Shown one piece after another: positions 31,387 to 44,213 of a stretch of DNA of 64,000 nt. Source of the DNA: Lotus japonicus (taxonomy: Eukaryota > Streptophyta > Magnoliopsida > Fabales > Fabaceae); assembly GCF_012489685.1 (NCBI RefSeq), contig NC_080044.1:20254369-20318368 (forward strand), in the 5' to 3' direction. The stretch's first letter is position 1. Each line of letters opens with the position of its first letter. A program made the translations under genes and the position numbers. Below the pieces are notes generated by a model. That model was not told where the DNA came from, searched no databases, and saw only the letters and a list, made by a program, of their open reading frames with translations.

Positions 31387-34337
31387 TACTTTACCTCAAT
31401 GTGCTTTGCCCTTGAATGTAAGATAGGATTCTTACTCAATGAAATTGCAGCAGTGTTATCACAATAGATTGGGATATTGCTCTCTAGGATTTGATAATCC
31501 TCCAGCTGATGTTTCATCCAGAGCATCTGAGTGCTGCATATTGCTGCTGAGATATATTCTGCCTCTGCAGTTGATAGTGCAATGGTTGATTGCCTCTTGC
31601 TTGCCCATGAGACTAAGTTGCTTCCCAGAAATTGACAATTTCCAGAAGTGCTTTTTCTCTCTGTTCTATCTCCAGCATAATCAGCATCACAATAACCTGA
31701 AAGCTTATACTCTGATGTTTTCTTATACATCAAGCCAAGGTTAGTGGTACCTTTCAGATACCTTAGGATCCTCTTAACAGCAGTTAAGTGGGTTTCCCTT
31801 GGATCTGATTGGAAACGAGCACATAAATTAACACTAAACAATATATCTGGCCTAGATGCAGTTAAGTATAGAAGTGAACCTATCATACCACGATAGAGCT
31901 TCTGACAAACTTTACCACTTGCATCTTCTTTCTCCAGAATGCATGTAGGATGCATTGGAGTCTTGGCCACTGTAGAATCCAGCATATTGAACTTCTTCAG
32001 AAGTTCTTTAGTGTACTTGCGCTGATGGATATATGTTCCTTCTGGTGTTTGATCAACTTGTATTCCCAGAAAGTACTTAAGTTCTCCCATCATACTCATC
32101 TCAAATTCAGCCTGCATCATCTCAGAAAATTCTTTGCATAGAGATTGATTAGCAGAACCAAATATAATATCATCAACATAAATTTGCACAATTAAGATAT
32201 CATCTTTGTAAGTTTTGCAAAAGAGAGTTGTATCTACTTTACCCCTTACAAACTTATTCTCCAGAAGGAATGAGCTGAGTCTCTCATACCATGCTCTGGG
32301 AGCTTGCTTAAGACCATAAAGTGATTTCTTCAATTTGAACACATGGTCTGGATTCTTCTCATCTTCAAAACCTGGGGGTTGATGAACGTAGACTTCCTCT
32401 GATATGTATCCATTTAGGAAGGCACTCTTAACATCCATCTGATGTAGAATTATGTTGTGATTCACTGAGAAAGGGATCAACAGTCTGATTGCTTCTTGTC
32501 TTGCTACTGGAGCAAATGTTTTTGTGTAGTCTATTCCTTCTTGCTGGCTGTAGCCTTGAGTAACTAGCCTTGCCTTGTTTCTGACTACATCTCCTTTCTC
32601 ATTCAACTTGTTTCTGAACACCCATTTTGTTCCAATTACATGGACACTTTCAGGCTTCTTCACTAGGCTCCAAACATCATTCTTGGAAAATTGATTCAAT
32701 TCTTCTTCCATGGCCAAAATCCAGTCCTTGTCTTGAAGAGCTTCATCAATTGACTTGGGTTCAATTAAGGACACCAATCCTTTCAGACTAAGCAAGGTCT
32801 CTTCAGAGGGTCTGAAGGCTGATCTGGTTCTGACTGGTTCGTCTTTGTTTCCCAGAATCAATTCCTTAGGATGAACTGCAGTGATTCTGCTCTTCTTCAG
32901 AGTTTGTGAATCAGAGGGACCAGCTTCTTCTTCTGGTTCATCTTCCTCTGGCTCAGCTTCCTCTGGAGCTTTGCCTTTGTCAGAAACATTTATACTTAAA
33001 TCTGCAAATTTCTCAACTAGCTTTGACTGGTCAGAGTCAAGCTTATCGTCAAATCTAACATGAATAGATTCTTCAATAGTCTTAGCATCAGTATTATAAA
33101 ATCTAAAACCTTTAGATCTCTCAGAATAACCAAGTAATAGACACTTAGAAGACTTAGCATCAAATTTATGCAATCTATCCTTAGTATTGAGAACATAACA
33201 AACACAGCCAAAAGGATGAAAATAAGAAATGTTGGGTTTTATGTTCTTCCACAATTCATAAGGAGTCTTATTCAGAATTGGTCTCACAGAGATTCTGTTC
33301 TGAATGTAACATGCTGTATTTACTGCCTCTGCCCAAAAGTGCTTAGCCATGCCAGTTTCTTGGAGCATGGTTCTAGCCATCTCCTGAAGAGTTCTGTTCT
33401 TCCTCTCAACAACACCATTTTGTTGAGGAGTTCTGGGACAAGAGAAATCATGTGCAATTCCATAGGAATCAAACAGACTCTCAAACTTGTCATTCTCAAA
33501 CTCTCCACCATGGTCACTTCTGACACGCACAATCCTACAAGCCTTCTCGTTTTGCACTTGAGCAATGAAGGTAGAGAACACAGCATGAGACTCATCCTTG
33601 CGGGTTAGAAACTTTACCCATGTCCAGCGGCTATAGTCATCAACGATAACCATCCCATATCTCTTGCCACCTATAGACTCAGTTTTCACTGGTCCAAAAA
33701 GGTCGATATGCAGAAGTTCCAACGGCCTTGAGGTTGAGACAACATTCTTTGCCTTGAAAGGGACTTTTGTGAATTTGCCTTTCTGACATGCTTCACAAAG
33801 AGCGTCTGAAGCGAACTTCAGAGTGGGCAAGCCTCTAACAAGGTTTAGCTTGCTCAGCTGAGAAATCTTTCTCATACTGGCATGCCCTAACCGTCTATGC
33901 CATACCCATTGCTCTTCATTAACAGACAGAAGGCACTTCACATTCTGAGCCTCCAACTCAGATAATCTGATCTTATAAATGTTGTACTTCCTCTTGCTGT
34001 TAAATAGAACAGAGCCATCGATCTGACTTACAGCCCGACAGGACTTTTGATTAAAGATAGCATAATAACCCTTGTCAGCTAATTGACTTATAGACAATAA
34101 GTTATGAGTTAAGCCGTCTACCAATAACACATTATCAATGCATGGACTACTATCTACACAAATAGTACCAGTACCAACAATTTTACCCTTTTCGTTGCCA
34201 CCAAAGCCAACTTCACCTCCAGGCTTAAGTTTTAGCTCTTGGAACATACGCCTTTCTCCCGTCATGTGACGCGAGCATCCACTGTCCAGATACCATGACT
34301 GGTGTTTCAGTGGAGCTATCAAGGATATCTGCAACAT
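31387..34337 (-). CDS. pol: Outer SIRE pol: protease, integrase, RT, RNase H (C-terminus severed)
   Basis: A frame of about 980 codons. Aspartic protease WYLDSGCSRHMTG (~residue 15); GAG-pre-integrase WHRRLGHASM (~145) with CEACQKGKF; integrase DDE core HIDLFGPV, VRSDHGGEFEN, PQQNGVVERKNRT; RT with KARLVTQGYSQQEGIDY, LHQMDVKSAFLNG and catalytic YVDDIIFG; RNase H with GYCDADYAGD and STAEAEYIS. It runs into the inner SIRE at AKHIEVKYH. The first ATG is arbitrary: the frame overlaps gag (34225-34337) in +1 relation. No stop occurs within the preserved stretch. Confidence 0.93.
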
Positions 34338-36117
34338 AGATAATCTTATCCTTAGGTACCCACTTTCTGGGTCCGCTCTTGTTAGTTACCCCAGAGGTTC
34401 TGATCACCTTGGGTTTCTCAACATGATAATGTAAAGCAATTTTTGAATTATATTTAGACATGGAGAAAGATCCCTTTTTAAGAGGAGGTTTAGCAACTTC
34501 AGCAGGTAAAGGATCAGGCAATATGGTACCAGAGGGAACAAAGCATTCATACAAATATTTAGCTTTAGGCACAGAAGGCTCATTTCTAATTGGTTTAGAA
34601 TAGCCAATGCCACGCATTCCATTTCTGCTCACGCCATAGATCAATGAAGCCATCAAGCTTCTATCTACGCTTTTAGCCAGGAATCTTTGAAAATATTTTT
34701 CATACTTAGATTCATGCTTACTATCAGAGGCATCGCAGGCAATAACTTCTTCTAACTTAGCAATTTGTTTCTTAAGCACAGAGTTAGAGTTTACTAAAGC
34801 ATGGTTATCATTTTTCAAATCAGAAATGATTTTCTCATGTTCAGAAGGAGTTTTAGAGACAGCAGATAAGTTCCTTTTCAGCTTCTTATGCTTAGACAAT
34901 AAAGAATTATACTTATCCATAATGTCAGACAAAGCATGTTTCAGTTCAAAGGTAGAGAAAGAAGCGAATACCTCATTTTTATCGTCTGAATTATGATCTC
35001 CTTCTGATTCTGAGTCAGAGTCAACAGCTTCCTTTGACTCTGCTCCTTTGTCTTTGACAATGGCCATGAGTCCTTGGACTTCACCATCAGAGTCAATATC
35101 CTCTGACTCTGATTCATCAAAAGTCACCATCAGACTTTTCTTGGTCTTGAAGTGCTTCTTTGGCTTCTTGTCCTTCTTCAATTTTGGACAGTCACTTTTG
35201 TAGTTCCCTGATTCTTTGCACTCAAAGCATGTGACTTCTTCTGACCTGAGGATTCAGACTTTCCTTTGGCCTTTCCAGAGCCTTTGTACTTGCTCTGCCT
35301 GTGCTTCCAGATTCGGTTGAGTCTTTTAGAGATCAGAGTCAGCTCATCTTCATCAGAATCTTCTGATGCATCTTCAGATTCTTCTGCTTCAGCTTGAAGA
35401 GCTTTTGACTTTTCTGCTTTCGCCTTCTCAGATTTGGATTTTAAGGCTATTGACTTCTTCCTCAGATCTTGCATCTCTGAGCGCTTCAGCTCATGGCACT
35501 TCAGTATGCTGATGAGTTCTTCTAAACTCATACGCTCAACATCTCTCGTAATTTCTATTGAAGTCACCAAGGGCTTCCAGCTTTCAGGAAGACATCTGAT
35601 GACCCTGATGACATGATCTTTTGTTGTGTAGCTCTTGTTGAGAGGTCGTATTCCAGCTACAAGCAACTGAAATCTGGAAAACATTTCTTCAATGGACTCG
35701 TTTGGCTCCATGACGAAGGATTCATACTTTTGGATCAAAGATAATGCCTTTGATTCTTTGACTTTCTTGTTTCCTTCATGAGACATCTTCAGGGATTCAA
35801 AAAATGTCTTTTGCATACTCACGATCTGTAATCTTTTGGTACTCTTCATAAGAAATAGCACTTAGAAGAATTGCTCTAGCTTTGTGATGTTGTGAGTAAA
35901 GCTTCTTTTGATCTGCAGTCATCTCTGACCTTGGGATCTTCTTGCCTTCTTCATCAGTTGGACGCTCATAGCCATCCACAATAATATCCCAGAGATCTGC
36001 ATCAAAACCCAGAAAGAAACTTTCAAGTCTATCTTTCCAATATTCGAACCTTTGACCGTCGAACATGGGAGGTTTTGCATTGTAACAATCTCTTTGAGTT
36101 TCACTAGTGGTAGCCAT
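34225..36117 (-). pseudogene. gag: Outer SIRE gag, two frameshifts
   Basis: ATG at 36117 (MATTSETQRDCYNAKPPMFDG). The frame shifts by one base in a T run near 35797-35801, follows a second frame (MSHEGNKKVKESKALSLIQKY..., LPESWKPLVTSIE), and shifts back around the zinc knuckle (~35200-35250). The knuckle reads CFECKESGNYKSDC, with Asn at the metal-binding His position. The C-terminal coiled-coil region (SEHEKIISDLKNDNHALVNS) is the same as in the inner copy. The pol frame starts within the last ~110 bp. Confidence 0.88.
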
Positions 36118-36175
36118 TGTTTTTCACACCGGCCCGGATCACTGAACACTGTTAGGTGTGGTAATCAGAACTTGC

Positions 36176-36187
36176 GCTCTGATACCA
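36176..36187 (-). promoter_or_regulatory. Outer SIRE primer binding site, tRNA-iMet
   Basis: GCTCTGATACCA in window orientation, i.e. TGGTATCAGAGC on the element strand, two bases from the 5' LTR. Confidence 0.9.
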
Positions 36188-36189
36188 AT

Positions 36190-37399
36190 TGAAGGTATGA
36201 AAAACGGTAGAAAGGGGGGGTTTGAATAACGTTTTCAAGATAAAACTTCCACCTTAAAGATTTTAACAAATCTTTTCGAGAACTAAGTGCTAAAGATAAG
36301 AGATAGAGAAGCACACAAGGATTTTTATCCTGGTTCACTTGATAAATCCCTCAAGCTAATCCAGTCCACCCGTTAAGGTGATTTCTTCCTTCTTAGAATG
36401 AAGGCAATCCACTAATCAGGTAAAGTGTTACAACTGCACTTGAAACCTACAAGTGACTAACAATTACACTGACTTAGCTCACACTAAGATTCACTCTCTT
36501 AGTCTTCTCTAGGATCCGATCAACCTTGATCTCCTAAAGGTAACTAAACAAACTGTTTAAGAAAGAATGTTTACAAGAGATTTGCTTCTGAAAAGCTAAT
36601 AGTAAACACAATGAATTCAGATGAAAGAATGCTTATAAGGTTTTTTGAATTTAGCTTGCGCGTGTGTAATTCTTCCAACCGCATCTTTCAATCTTCAGCC
36701 TCTATTTATACTCCAAGGATTAGGGTTTGAACGCTGCATGGAAATGCTACCGTTGGAGGGCAGTTCTGGAAATTCCAGCTTCTGCTGTGGCTGAGAATGT
36801 TAGGTAGGTCGTCAGGATAGTACATTTGTTTTTGTACTTGGATAGTGACTTGACCTTTAAACCTAGGAGACTTCTGATCAGGGGAATGCTTCATGTTAGA
36901 ACTTGTGAAGCCGGTTGATCAGAGTCAGAGGGAAAGCACAGATCCTCTGACCGTTGTATCTTCTGATTCTGAACTCAGAGGGAAGTACATGGTCTTCAGA
37001 GTTTCTTGCTTCTGGACATCAGAGTTTCCACTATTCAGCTTCTGGATCTTCAGAGTCTTCTACACCATCAGAACATCTGAACCTTCAGAGTTTCTTGGTT
37101 GTTAGAACTTCTGGATCTTCAGAACTTCAAGTGACTGAGTCCATATCAGAGCTTGTATAACTTCAGATCTTCTGAAGCATTTCTACTGTTTAGAGTGAAC
37201 ATAGATGTTGCGAAAGCGTTGCTTGGGTCACTCTTTATGCACAGTGCTTCTTATTTGTGTGAGATTGAGTTGAGGTCAGAGCCTGTAAATAGCACACTCA
37301 GAAAAACACGTTAGAGTACCATAATTGTTCATACTCAAATGTTAACTTGTAATCATCAAAACATAGAGTTGTACTACTCGATCAAAACTTGATCTTACA
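36190..37399 (-). repeat. Outer SIRE 5' LTR
   Basis: TGAAGGTATG...GATCTTACA, 1,210 bp, followed by the GAAGG target duplication. Confidence 0.92.
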
Positions 37400-37404
37400 G
37401 AAGG

Positions 37405-40400
37405 GAGGGACTGAACATGGAGATATAGGATATAATAATCAAAACCTTTATGACAGTCGATTTGATAACCGTTCTCATTTCAAGAATCGTGCTCAACCGT
37501 ATGGAGTGCATGGGCCAGGGCATTCGATGATGTGGACTCGGAATCAAAATGATCGTGTTGCACCTTTGGCGGTTAATTTAACCGATGCTTTGCACACGTG
37601 TTTGGAGGCGAACGTTATCCGTTTTCCGCGGAAACCAAAGCCGTCGACAGGTTATGTGGATAAGACGAAGTGGTGTGAATATCATAGGATTTCGGGACAC
37701 AATACTGATGATTGTTTTACTTTGAAGAAAGAGATAGATAAATTGGTGAAGGCTGGATGTATGAAACAACTTGAAGGGCAAAACAATTCATATGAGGCAG
37801 GAACTTCAACAAAGCGAACTGAAGATGGAAAGGAAGTTGAGAGCGATGGTCAAAACAGACAATCAGGAGGGAAAGCGAAGGGACGAATTCATTCTATCTT
37901 TGGTGGATTCCGAGGTGGTGGAATAACTAATTCAGCTCGAAAGAGGTATGTTCATTCAATCAATGTTGTTTATTCTAATGATTGGGGAAGTTGGGCAACC
38001 AACCAGCCAGATATTACTTTTACTGTGCGAGATTTTGAGGGAGTTCAGCCTCATGAGGATGATCCAATTGTGGTGATGCTGACGATCGCGGAATATGAAA
38101 TTGAGTGGGTACTGCTGGATCAAGGGAGTTCAGCGGATTTAATTTATGGAGATGCTTTTGAAAAATTGGGGTTGACAGAATCTGATTTGCAACCTTATGA
38201 TGGATCTTTGGTGGGTTTTTCTGGCGAAAAGGTGTTTGTCAGAGGTTATGTGGAGTTGAGCACTATTTTTGGAGAGGGGAAAAATGTGGAGACATTTGTT
38301 ATTAAGTTCTTAGTAGTAAAATGTACTTCACCATACAATGTGCTTATTGGGAGGTCCTCATTGAATAGATTGGGGGCGATCATTTCTACCAGACATTTGA
38401 CAGTCAAGTATCCGTTGAGCAAGGGAGGAGTTGGAGTTTTAAAGGCTGACCAAATCGTAGCCAGAAAATGTTATTCTGAAAGCTTCAAACAGTATGGTCA
38501 TATGTGAAAGAAAGCTGTGAAAGAGGGACATCGGGTTTATGAGATTGAAATGAATCAAGGCGAAGCAAGTTTGGATCCTCGTGATGGATTTATAGAAAGC
38601 AAGATGACGTCAGAGGAGGAAACCAAAGTAGTGGCAATTGGCGAAAGGAATTTAAAAGTTGGCACGAGTTTAACAGCAAGTCAGCAAGACAGGTTGGTTA
38701 AACTTTTGGCTGAGAACATGGATTTGTTTGCATGGAGTGCGAAAGACCTTCCTGGAATTGATCCGGAATTTATTTGTCATAAATTAGCCTTAAATCCAAG
38801 AGCAAAGCCAATTGTTTAGTTTAAAAGGAAGATGGGCGAAGAGAAAGCAGAAGCTGTAAAGGTAGAAACTAGCAAGTTATTGGAAGATGGATTTATCCGA
38901 GAAGTAAAGTATCCAACGTGGTTGGCGAATGTTGTTATGGTGAAAAAGGCTAATGGAAAGTTGAGAATGTGTACTGATTATACAGATTTGAACAAGCATT
39001 GCCCGAAGGATTCTTATCCTTTTCCAAATATTGACAAACTTGTGGATAGGGCGTCTGGATTTGGAATGCTCAGCCTTATGGATGCATATTCTGGATACCA
39101 TCAAATCAAAATGTATGGACCGGATGAGGAGAAAACAACTTTCATGACGAATCAGGCGAACTACTGTTATCAAACCATGCCATTTGAGCTCAAAAATGCA
39201 GGAGCAACTTATCAAAGGTTGATGGACAAAGTTTTTGATAAACAGGTGGGGCGAAACATGGAAATTTATGTTGATGACATGGTGGTAAAATAAGATGAAA
39301 TGTTAACGCATTGTTCAGATTTGAGAGAAGCCTTTGGGGAGCTCAGAAAGCATAATATGATACTTAATCCAGAGAAGTGCTCGTTTGGGATTCAGAGTGG
39401 AAAGTTTCTGGGTTTTATGATCACAAGAAGGGGAATTGAAGCAAATCCTGATAAATGCAAAGCTATTATTGAAATGCAGAGTCCCACCTCAGTGAAAGAT
39501 ATGCAAAAGTTGACGGGAAGAATTGCAGCCCTGGCGAGATTCTTACCATGTTCTGGAAATAAATCAGCTCCATTCTTCCAGTGTTTGAGGAAAAACAAGG
39601 CGTTCCAATGGACAAAGGAGTGTGAAGTGGCGTTTCAAAATTTGAAGGAGCACTTATCAAAACCACCAATCTTATCAAAGCCAGTGCCAGGTATTTCGCT
39701 GTCAATATTTATTTCAATATCTGATAGCGCTGTTAGCTCAGTTTTATTGCAAGAACTTAAAGATGATTTGAGGATCATATATTTTGTGAGTCATGCACTC
39801 CAAGGGGCAGAATTGAGATACCAAAAAATAGAAAAGGCTGCTTTGGCCTTGATTATATCCGCCAGGAAGTTAAGACCTTATTTTCAAGGCTTTCCAGTGG
39901 TAGTCAAAATTGACTTACCACTTCACCAAGTGTTACAAAAGCCTGACTTAGCATGAAGAATGGTTTCATGGGCTGTTGAATTGTCTGAGTTTGGAATTTC
40001 ATTTGAGAAGAAAGGACAGGTTAAAGCACAAACTTTGATTGATTTTGTTAATGAAATGTCTCCAGACGAGAAAAGTGAAGAGTCAGGTGAATGGAGTTTA
40101 TCAGTTGATGGTTCGTCCAATATTAAAGGTAGTGGAGCTGGAGTGATTTTAGAAGGACCAGGGGCGTAACAATTGAACAGTCATTGAAATTTGATTTTAA
40201 AGCCAGCAATAATCAGGCAGAGTATGAGGCTATAATTGCAGGGCTGAGATTGGCGATCGAAATGGGCGTACAAAGCATCAGGATCAAGACAGATTCACAA
40301 ATAGTGTCAAGACAAATCCAGGGAGAATATCAGGCGAAGGATGCACAGTTAGCCAAATACTTGGTGAAGGCTAAGAATTTAATGAAGTAGGTGGCGAAGG

Positions 40401-41785
40401 TGTAGATCAACCATGTTCCAAGAGAAGAAAATACGAGGGCTGACATCTTGTCAAAGTTAGCAAGTACCAAGAAACCAGGGAACAACAAGTCAGTAATTCA
40501 GGAAGTTTTAAACAGTCCCAGCGTTGAAAACGAGGAAGTTATGGCAATTCCAATGGTGATAGATCAAGAATGGATGGGTCGAATCAAGCTGTGTTTAGAG
40601 GCGGAAGGAGCTGATTTGCTTTTATTTACTAAGGATCAGATTCGGGAGGCGAGCCACTACACCCTTTTGGGCGATCAATTGTACAGAAGGGGAGTAGGAA
40701 TTCCACTATTGAGGTGCGTTTCCAAAGAAGAGGCTGGCATAATTATGTTTGAAGTGCATGAAGGAGTGTGTGCAAGTCACGTAGGTGGAAGATCTTTAGC
40801 AGCAAAAGTCTTAAGAGCAGGATTTTATTGGCCAACACTGAGGTCAGATTGTATGGAGTATGCAAAAAAGTGTGTAAAGTGTCAGATGTACGCAGATTTG
40901 CATAGAGCACCGCCGGAGACGTTGAGTTCATCATGGCCATTTGCAATGTGGGGCGTGGATATCTTGGGACCTTTTACTCCACCAGGTTCACAAGTTAAAT
41001 TCGTATTAGTGGCAGTAGATTATTTTACTAAATGGATCGAGGCGGAGTCAATGGCGAAGATAACAGCAGAAAAAAATAAAAAGTTTTACTGGAGGAAGCT
41101 AATTTGTAGGTTTGGTGTTCCAGCTACCATCATTTCAGACAATGGGACACAGTTTACTAGCCGAAGTGTGAAAAAATTTTGTACAGAAATGGGTATTGAA
41201 ATGCGTTTTGCTTCGGTGGAGCATCCACAATCAAATGGGCAGGTAGAGTCCGCAAATAAAGTGATTTTGAATGGAATCAAAAAGCGTTTGGGCGAAGCAA
41301 AAGGATTATGGGCAGATGAATTGATTACTGTTATTTGGGCATACAATACAACTCCACAGTCCACAACGGGCGAGACACCTTTCAAGTTAACTTATGGGGT
41401 TGATGCTATGATCCCAGTGGAAGTTCAGGATGTAACATTCAGGGTGGCGACCTATAATGAGGAACAGAATGATATGAATAGACTTGTTGATTTGAATTTG
41501 GCTGATGAGACACAGGCAGAGGTTCGTTTGAGACAAGCAGTGGTAAAGCAAAGGTCAGAAAGGCGATACAATACAAGGGTGGTTCTAAGACAGATGGAAG
41601 CAGGAGATTTGGTGCTGAGAAGAAAGGCAAGAGGACCAGACGATTCAAAGTTGTCACCGAATTGGGAAGGACCTTACAGAATTCGAAGGGAGTTAGGACA
41701 AGGGGCGTATCATTTGGAAGAATTGTCTGGGCGAAGGGTACCGAGGGCTTGGAATGCACAGCATCTCCGTTACTATTACAGTTGA
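37405..41785 (+). pseudogene. pol: TatB gag C-terminus, protease, RT, dual RNase H, integrase
   Basis: It resumes the gag frame after SIRE. Gag zinc knuckle CEYHRISGHNTDDC; protease VLLDQGSSADLIY; RT with MCTDYTDLNKHCPKDSYP, LMDAYSGYHQI and catalytic YVDDMVV; RNase H (GAELRYQKIEKAALALI); archaeal-type RNase H (SVDGSSNIKGSGAG, FKASNNQAEYEAIIAGLRLA); integrase (CVKCQMYADLHRAP, WGVDILGPF, SDNGTQFTS, NGQVESANK); end WNAQHLRYYYS. Lesions: in-frame TGA 38505, TAG 38817, TAA 39291, TGA 39954; a one-base loss in a G run near 40163; TAGs at 40388 and ~40403. Clearly non-functional, unlike TatA pol with one stop. Confidence 0.93.
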
Positions 41786-42682
41786 AGTGCAAGATGTTCG
41801 TCCAGCTTGCTTTGTGTTTGTACAGTTTGTTTCAGTTTGTGTATGTTGAAGACTACTTTCGTTATTTCAGTTGTGTGTGTGAAAGATGGTGTTGGTTCTC
41901 CATGTTGTTTAGGATTATGTTTGTTGCGTAAGACTAAGTTTGATGTGCTCTTTTCTCTACCTGAAAAGGAGAGTTTTTAACGAGGCATCACATATTAATG
42001 AATAACAGGTATGCACTCTTTTCTCTACCCCGGGCGGGAGAGTTTTTAACGAGGCATAACCTTTTAAAAATGTTCAAGGGCGTAACATTTTATTTTTTTC
42101 CTATAGCGGAAACGTATCAACTAAGGTCTATCAATTGGGCGACGTCAGACAATTGAGAAAGAGTAAGTCTCTTAAAACAAGAGCATTTGACCACGAATTC
42201 ATAAGCACAGCCTTAAATTGGATTTAAGCTTGTCCAAACTAAGCACAAGTCTCCACGCGAGCATATTAATGAAATCAAATACTGTGACTTTGATTTCCAT
42301 GGATAAATAAGTCAAAAAGGACAATTTGACTAAGTTATATACACAAAGGCCTTATGATTCCAAAGTAGTTGATTGAGTTTAAACTTTACAAAATCTGTGA
42401 GATTCACTCAGCAGTATTTTACTATATACAGTAAAATAAGAAAAGCGAAATGATCCTAATCGCTTAACAAGTTACTGCGTTATAAACAATAAAGAAAGGC
42501 GGAGCGATTCTGATGAAAAGGTTAGTGATTGAAATTTCCATTAAGTTATATTTTGAGCTTTGATATTGAGGTTATATTTTTAGTTTTGTAATTGTTCAAC
42601 ATAGAGCGTTAGTTAAAGTAGAAGTTATTCTTAGATTTCTTTGTCTAAGCGAAAAAGTAATTTCAGTATACTAGATGAAATG
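41786..42682 (+). other. TatB post-pol segment before the Athila-like insertion
   Basis: No gene seen. It has two copies of CTCTTTTCTCTACC...GAGAGTTTTTAACGAGGCAT (41950-41988, 42016-42057), the motif also seen after TatA pol. The rest is AT-rich. It ends with the AAATG target duplication (42678-42682). Confidence 0.6.
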
Positions 42683-44213
42683 TGATAGCAATTCCGCAAG
42701 TGCACGGATTGCCCGAAGTAATATAAAGATATCGAACCACAGAGATAGTTGTTTATCAAATTGTTCAAAGACTTTTAATGTTTAGAATTGTAAAAGGAAA
42801 AGCAATATATGTTTGAAGTTTGGTTGTGTGAAAAACACTTGTGAATAAAAGCTAGAATTATAATTCAGAAAAGAAGTACCCTGGGCAAAGCTCCACTTAG
42901 TCCAATTATGTTTCTCAAATCAAGTTCTTATATGAAGTTTAGAATCCTTATCCATGGTGATGTAGCCTCTACCTCTACTTGTTAATTCCTTAATCAAGTA
43001 AAACATTCAATTTCATTTGCCAAACCTAATTCCTTAGTGCCTAGTCCATTCAATTGAAGAATGAAGTTTATAAGTTCAGGCCAACACAATAAGTTTCTAC
43101 CCTTATTCCTAAGTGATAGCAAACAAATCAATCTAATCCCAAGTCCCTTAATCCTCACAAACTTCCGTTGTGCAAGAAGAAAGCAAAACACTTGTGTGCA
43201 CTCAAGAGAATATTGATACAGAGAAGAGATACATAGAAAGGAAACTTTATTCATATAAGAAACTCAGAAGTTCAAAACATAATCAAAGCTAAGGTTCACT
43301 TCACCCAAAGTACAAAGGAAACTAGCCAAGCATGGCTATGAAATTCATAATGCAAATTAAGAGAGCAAAAACCTGAATCAAGAGTGCCAAGAAGCCTCCC
43401 ACAAGCTACAAGAAACTAGAACTCTAAGTTTTGCTCAGAAAATACAAAGATACCTAAAAGAAATCACAAAATCCTAATTTATAGACTTTCCAGCGGCCCG
43501 CCACGCATGTGCGTGGCCTCCTCCACGCACATGCGTGGATGATCTGTCAAAAAAAACGCTCCTAGGTCTGCTTACCACGCATGTGCGTGGCCAAAACGGC
43601 GCACATGCGTGGTTTCCACGTTCCTTCATCTTTTTCCATCAGAACCACCACGCATGTGCGTGGCCTGAGGGGCGCACATGCGTGGTCTTCACCAGATTCC
43701 CCCCTTCGTTCACAGAACAGCCACGCATGTGCGTGGCACAGGTGGCGCACATGCGTGGCTCATCAGATTCTTCTCCGAATTTTGTAACTCCTTCTTCAAC
43801 TATCATCATGGCTCATTACTTGGTCTTCAATCAACTTCATTAGCCATCAAAAACACCTGAAGCCTTCAAGGAATCTTAACAAACCATCATTCCACCAATG
43901 TAACTCATGAATCCACTCATTTAATCACAATAATTCAGAAATCATCTATTCAATTCATCAAATAAAACTCCTAATATGCAATCAACTCTCATATTCTCTC
44001 AAGATTTCAGCTCAAATCTGAACATAAGAATTAACCTCAAACTAAAACTAATAAAAAGACCAAATAAATAAATTAAAAATGCCTAAACTAATGCAAATGC
44101 AATTATGAACTATAAAGGGACCCAACTTGACTCAACACTAAATGAAGGACTCAAAAAGAAGAATAAAGAGGCAAAAAGGACTCGATAAACATACAATAAA
44201 CCTCGGGTCATCA
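42683..44213 (-). repeat. Athila-like 3' LTR
   Basis: Window orientation TGATAGCAATTCC...GGGTCATCA. Contains the paired palindromes (43501-43758). Confidence 0.93.
43501..43758. repeat. Four paired CG-rich palindromes in the LTR
   Basis: Each unit is CCACGCATGTGCGTGG, a 6-9 nt spacer, then its reverse complement (full in unit 1, 13 bases CGCACATGCGTGG in the others). Units start at 43501, 43575, 43648 and 43721, a 73-74 bp period. Each arm is itself nearly palindromic. The block stands out as GC-rich in AT-rich DNA. Short ORFs through it, on both strands, are by-products of the repeat. Confidence 0.9.

Larger units (their letters stand above)
20445..37399 (-). mobile_element. Outer SIRE-type Copia element with env-like region
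   Basis: A reverse-strand Ty1/Copia element (SIRE/Maximus type) with 1.2 kb LTRs at 36190-37399 (5') and 20445-21651 (3'). The target duplication GAAGG is at 20440-20444 and 37400-37404. Internally: iMet primer site (36176-36187), gag, pol, env-like ORF and polypurine tracts. The LTRs differ by about 22 substitutions over 1.2 kb (~1.9% by eye). A second SIRE interrupts the RNase H end of pol. Confidence 0.95.

Noticed and set aside
43535..43860. Short ORFs over the palindromes with repeated HACAW/THVRG
   Set aside because: Present on both strands because the sequence is palindromic; no conserved protein features.
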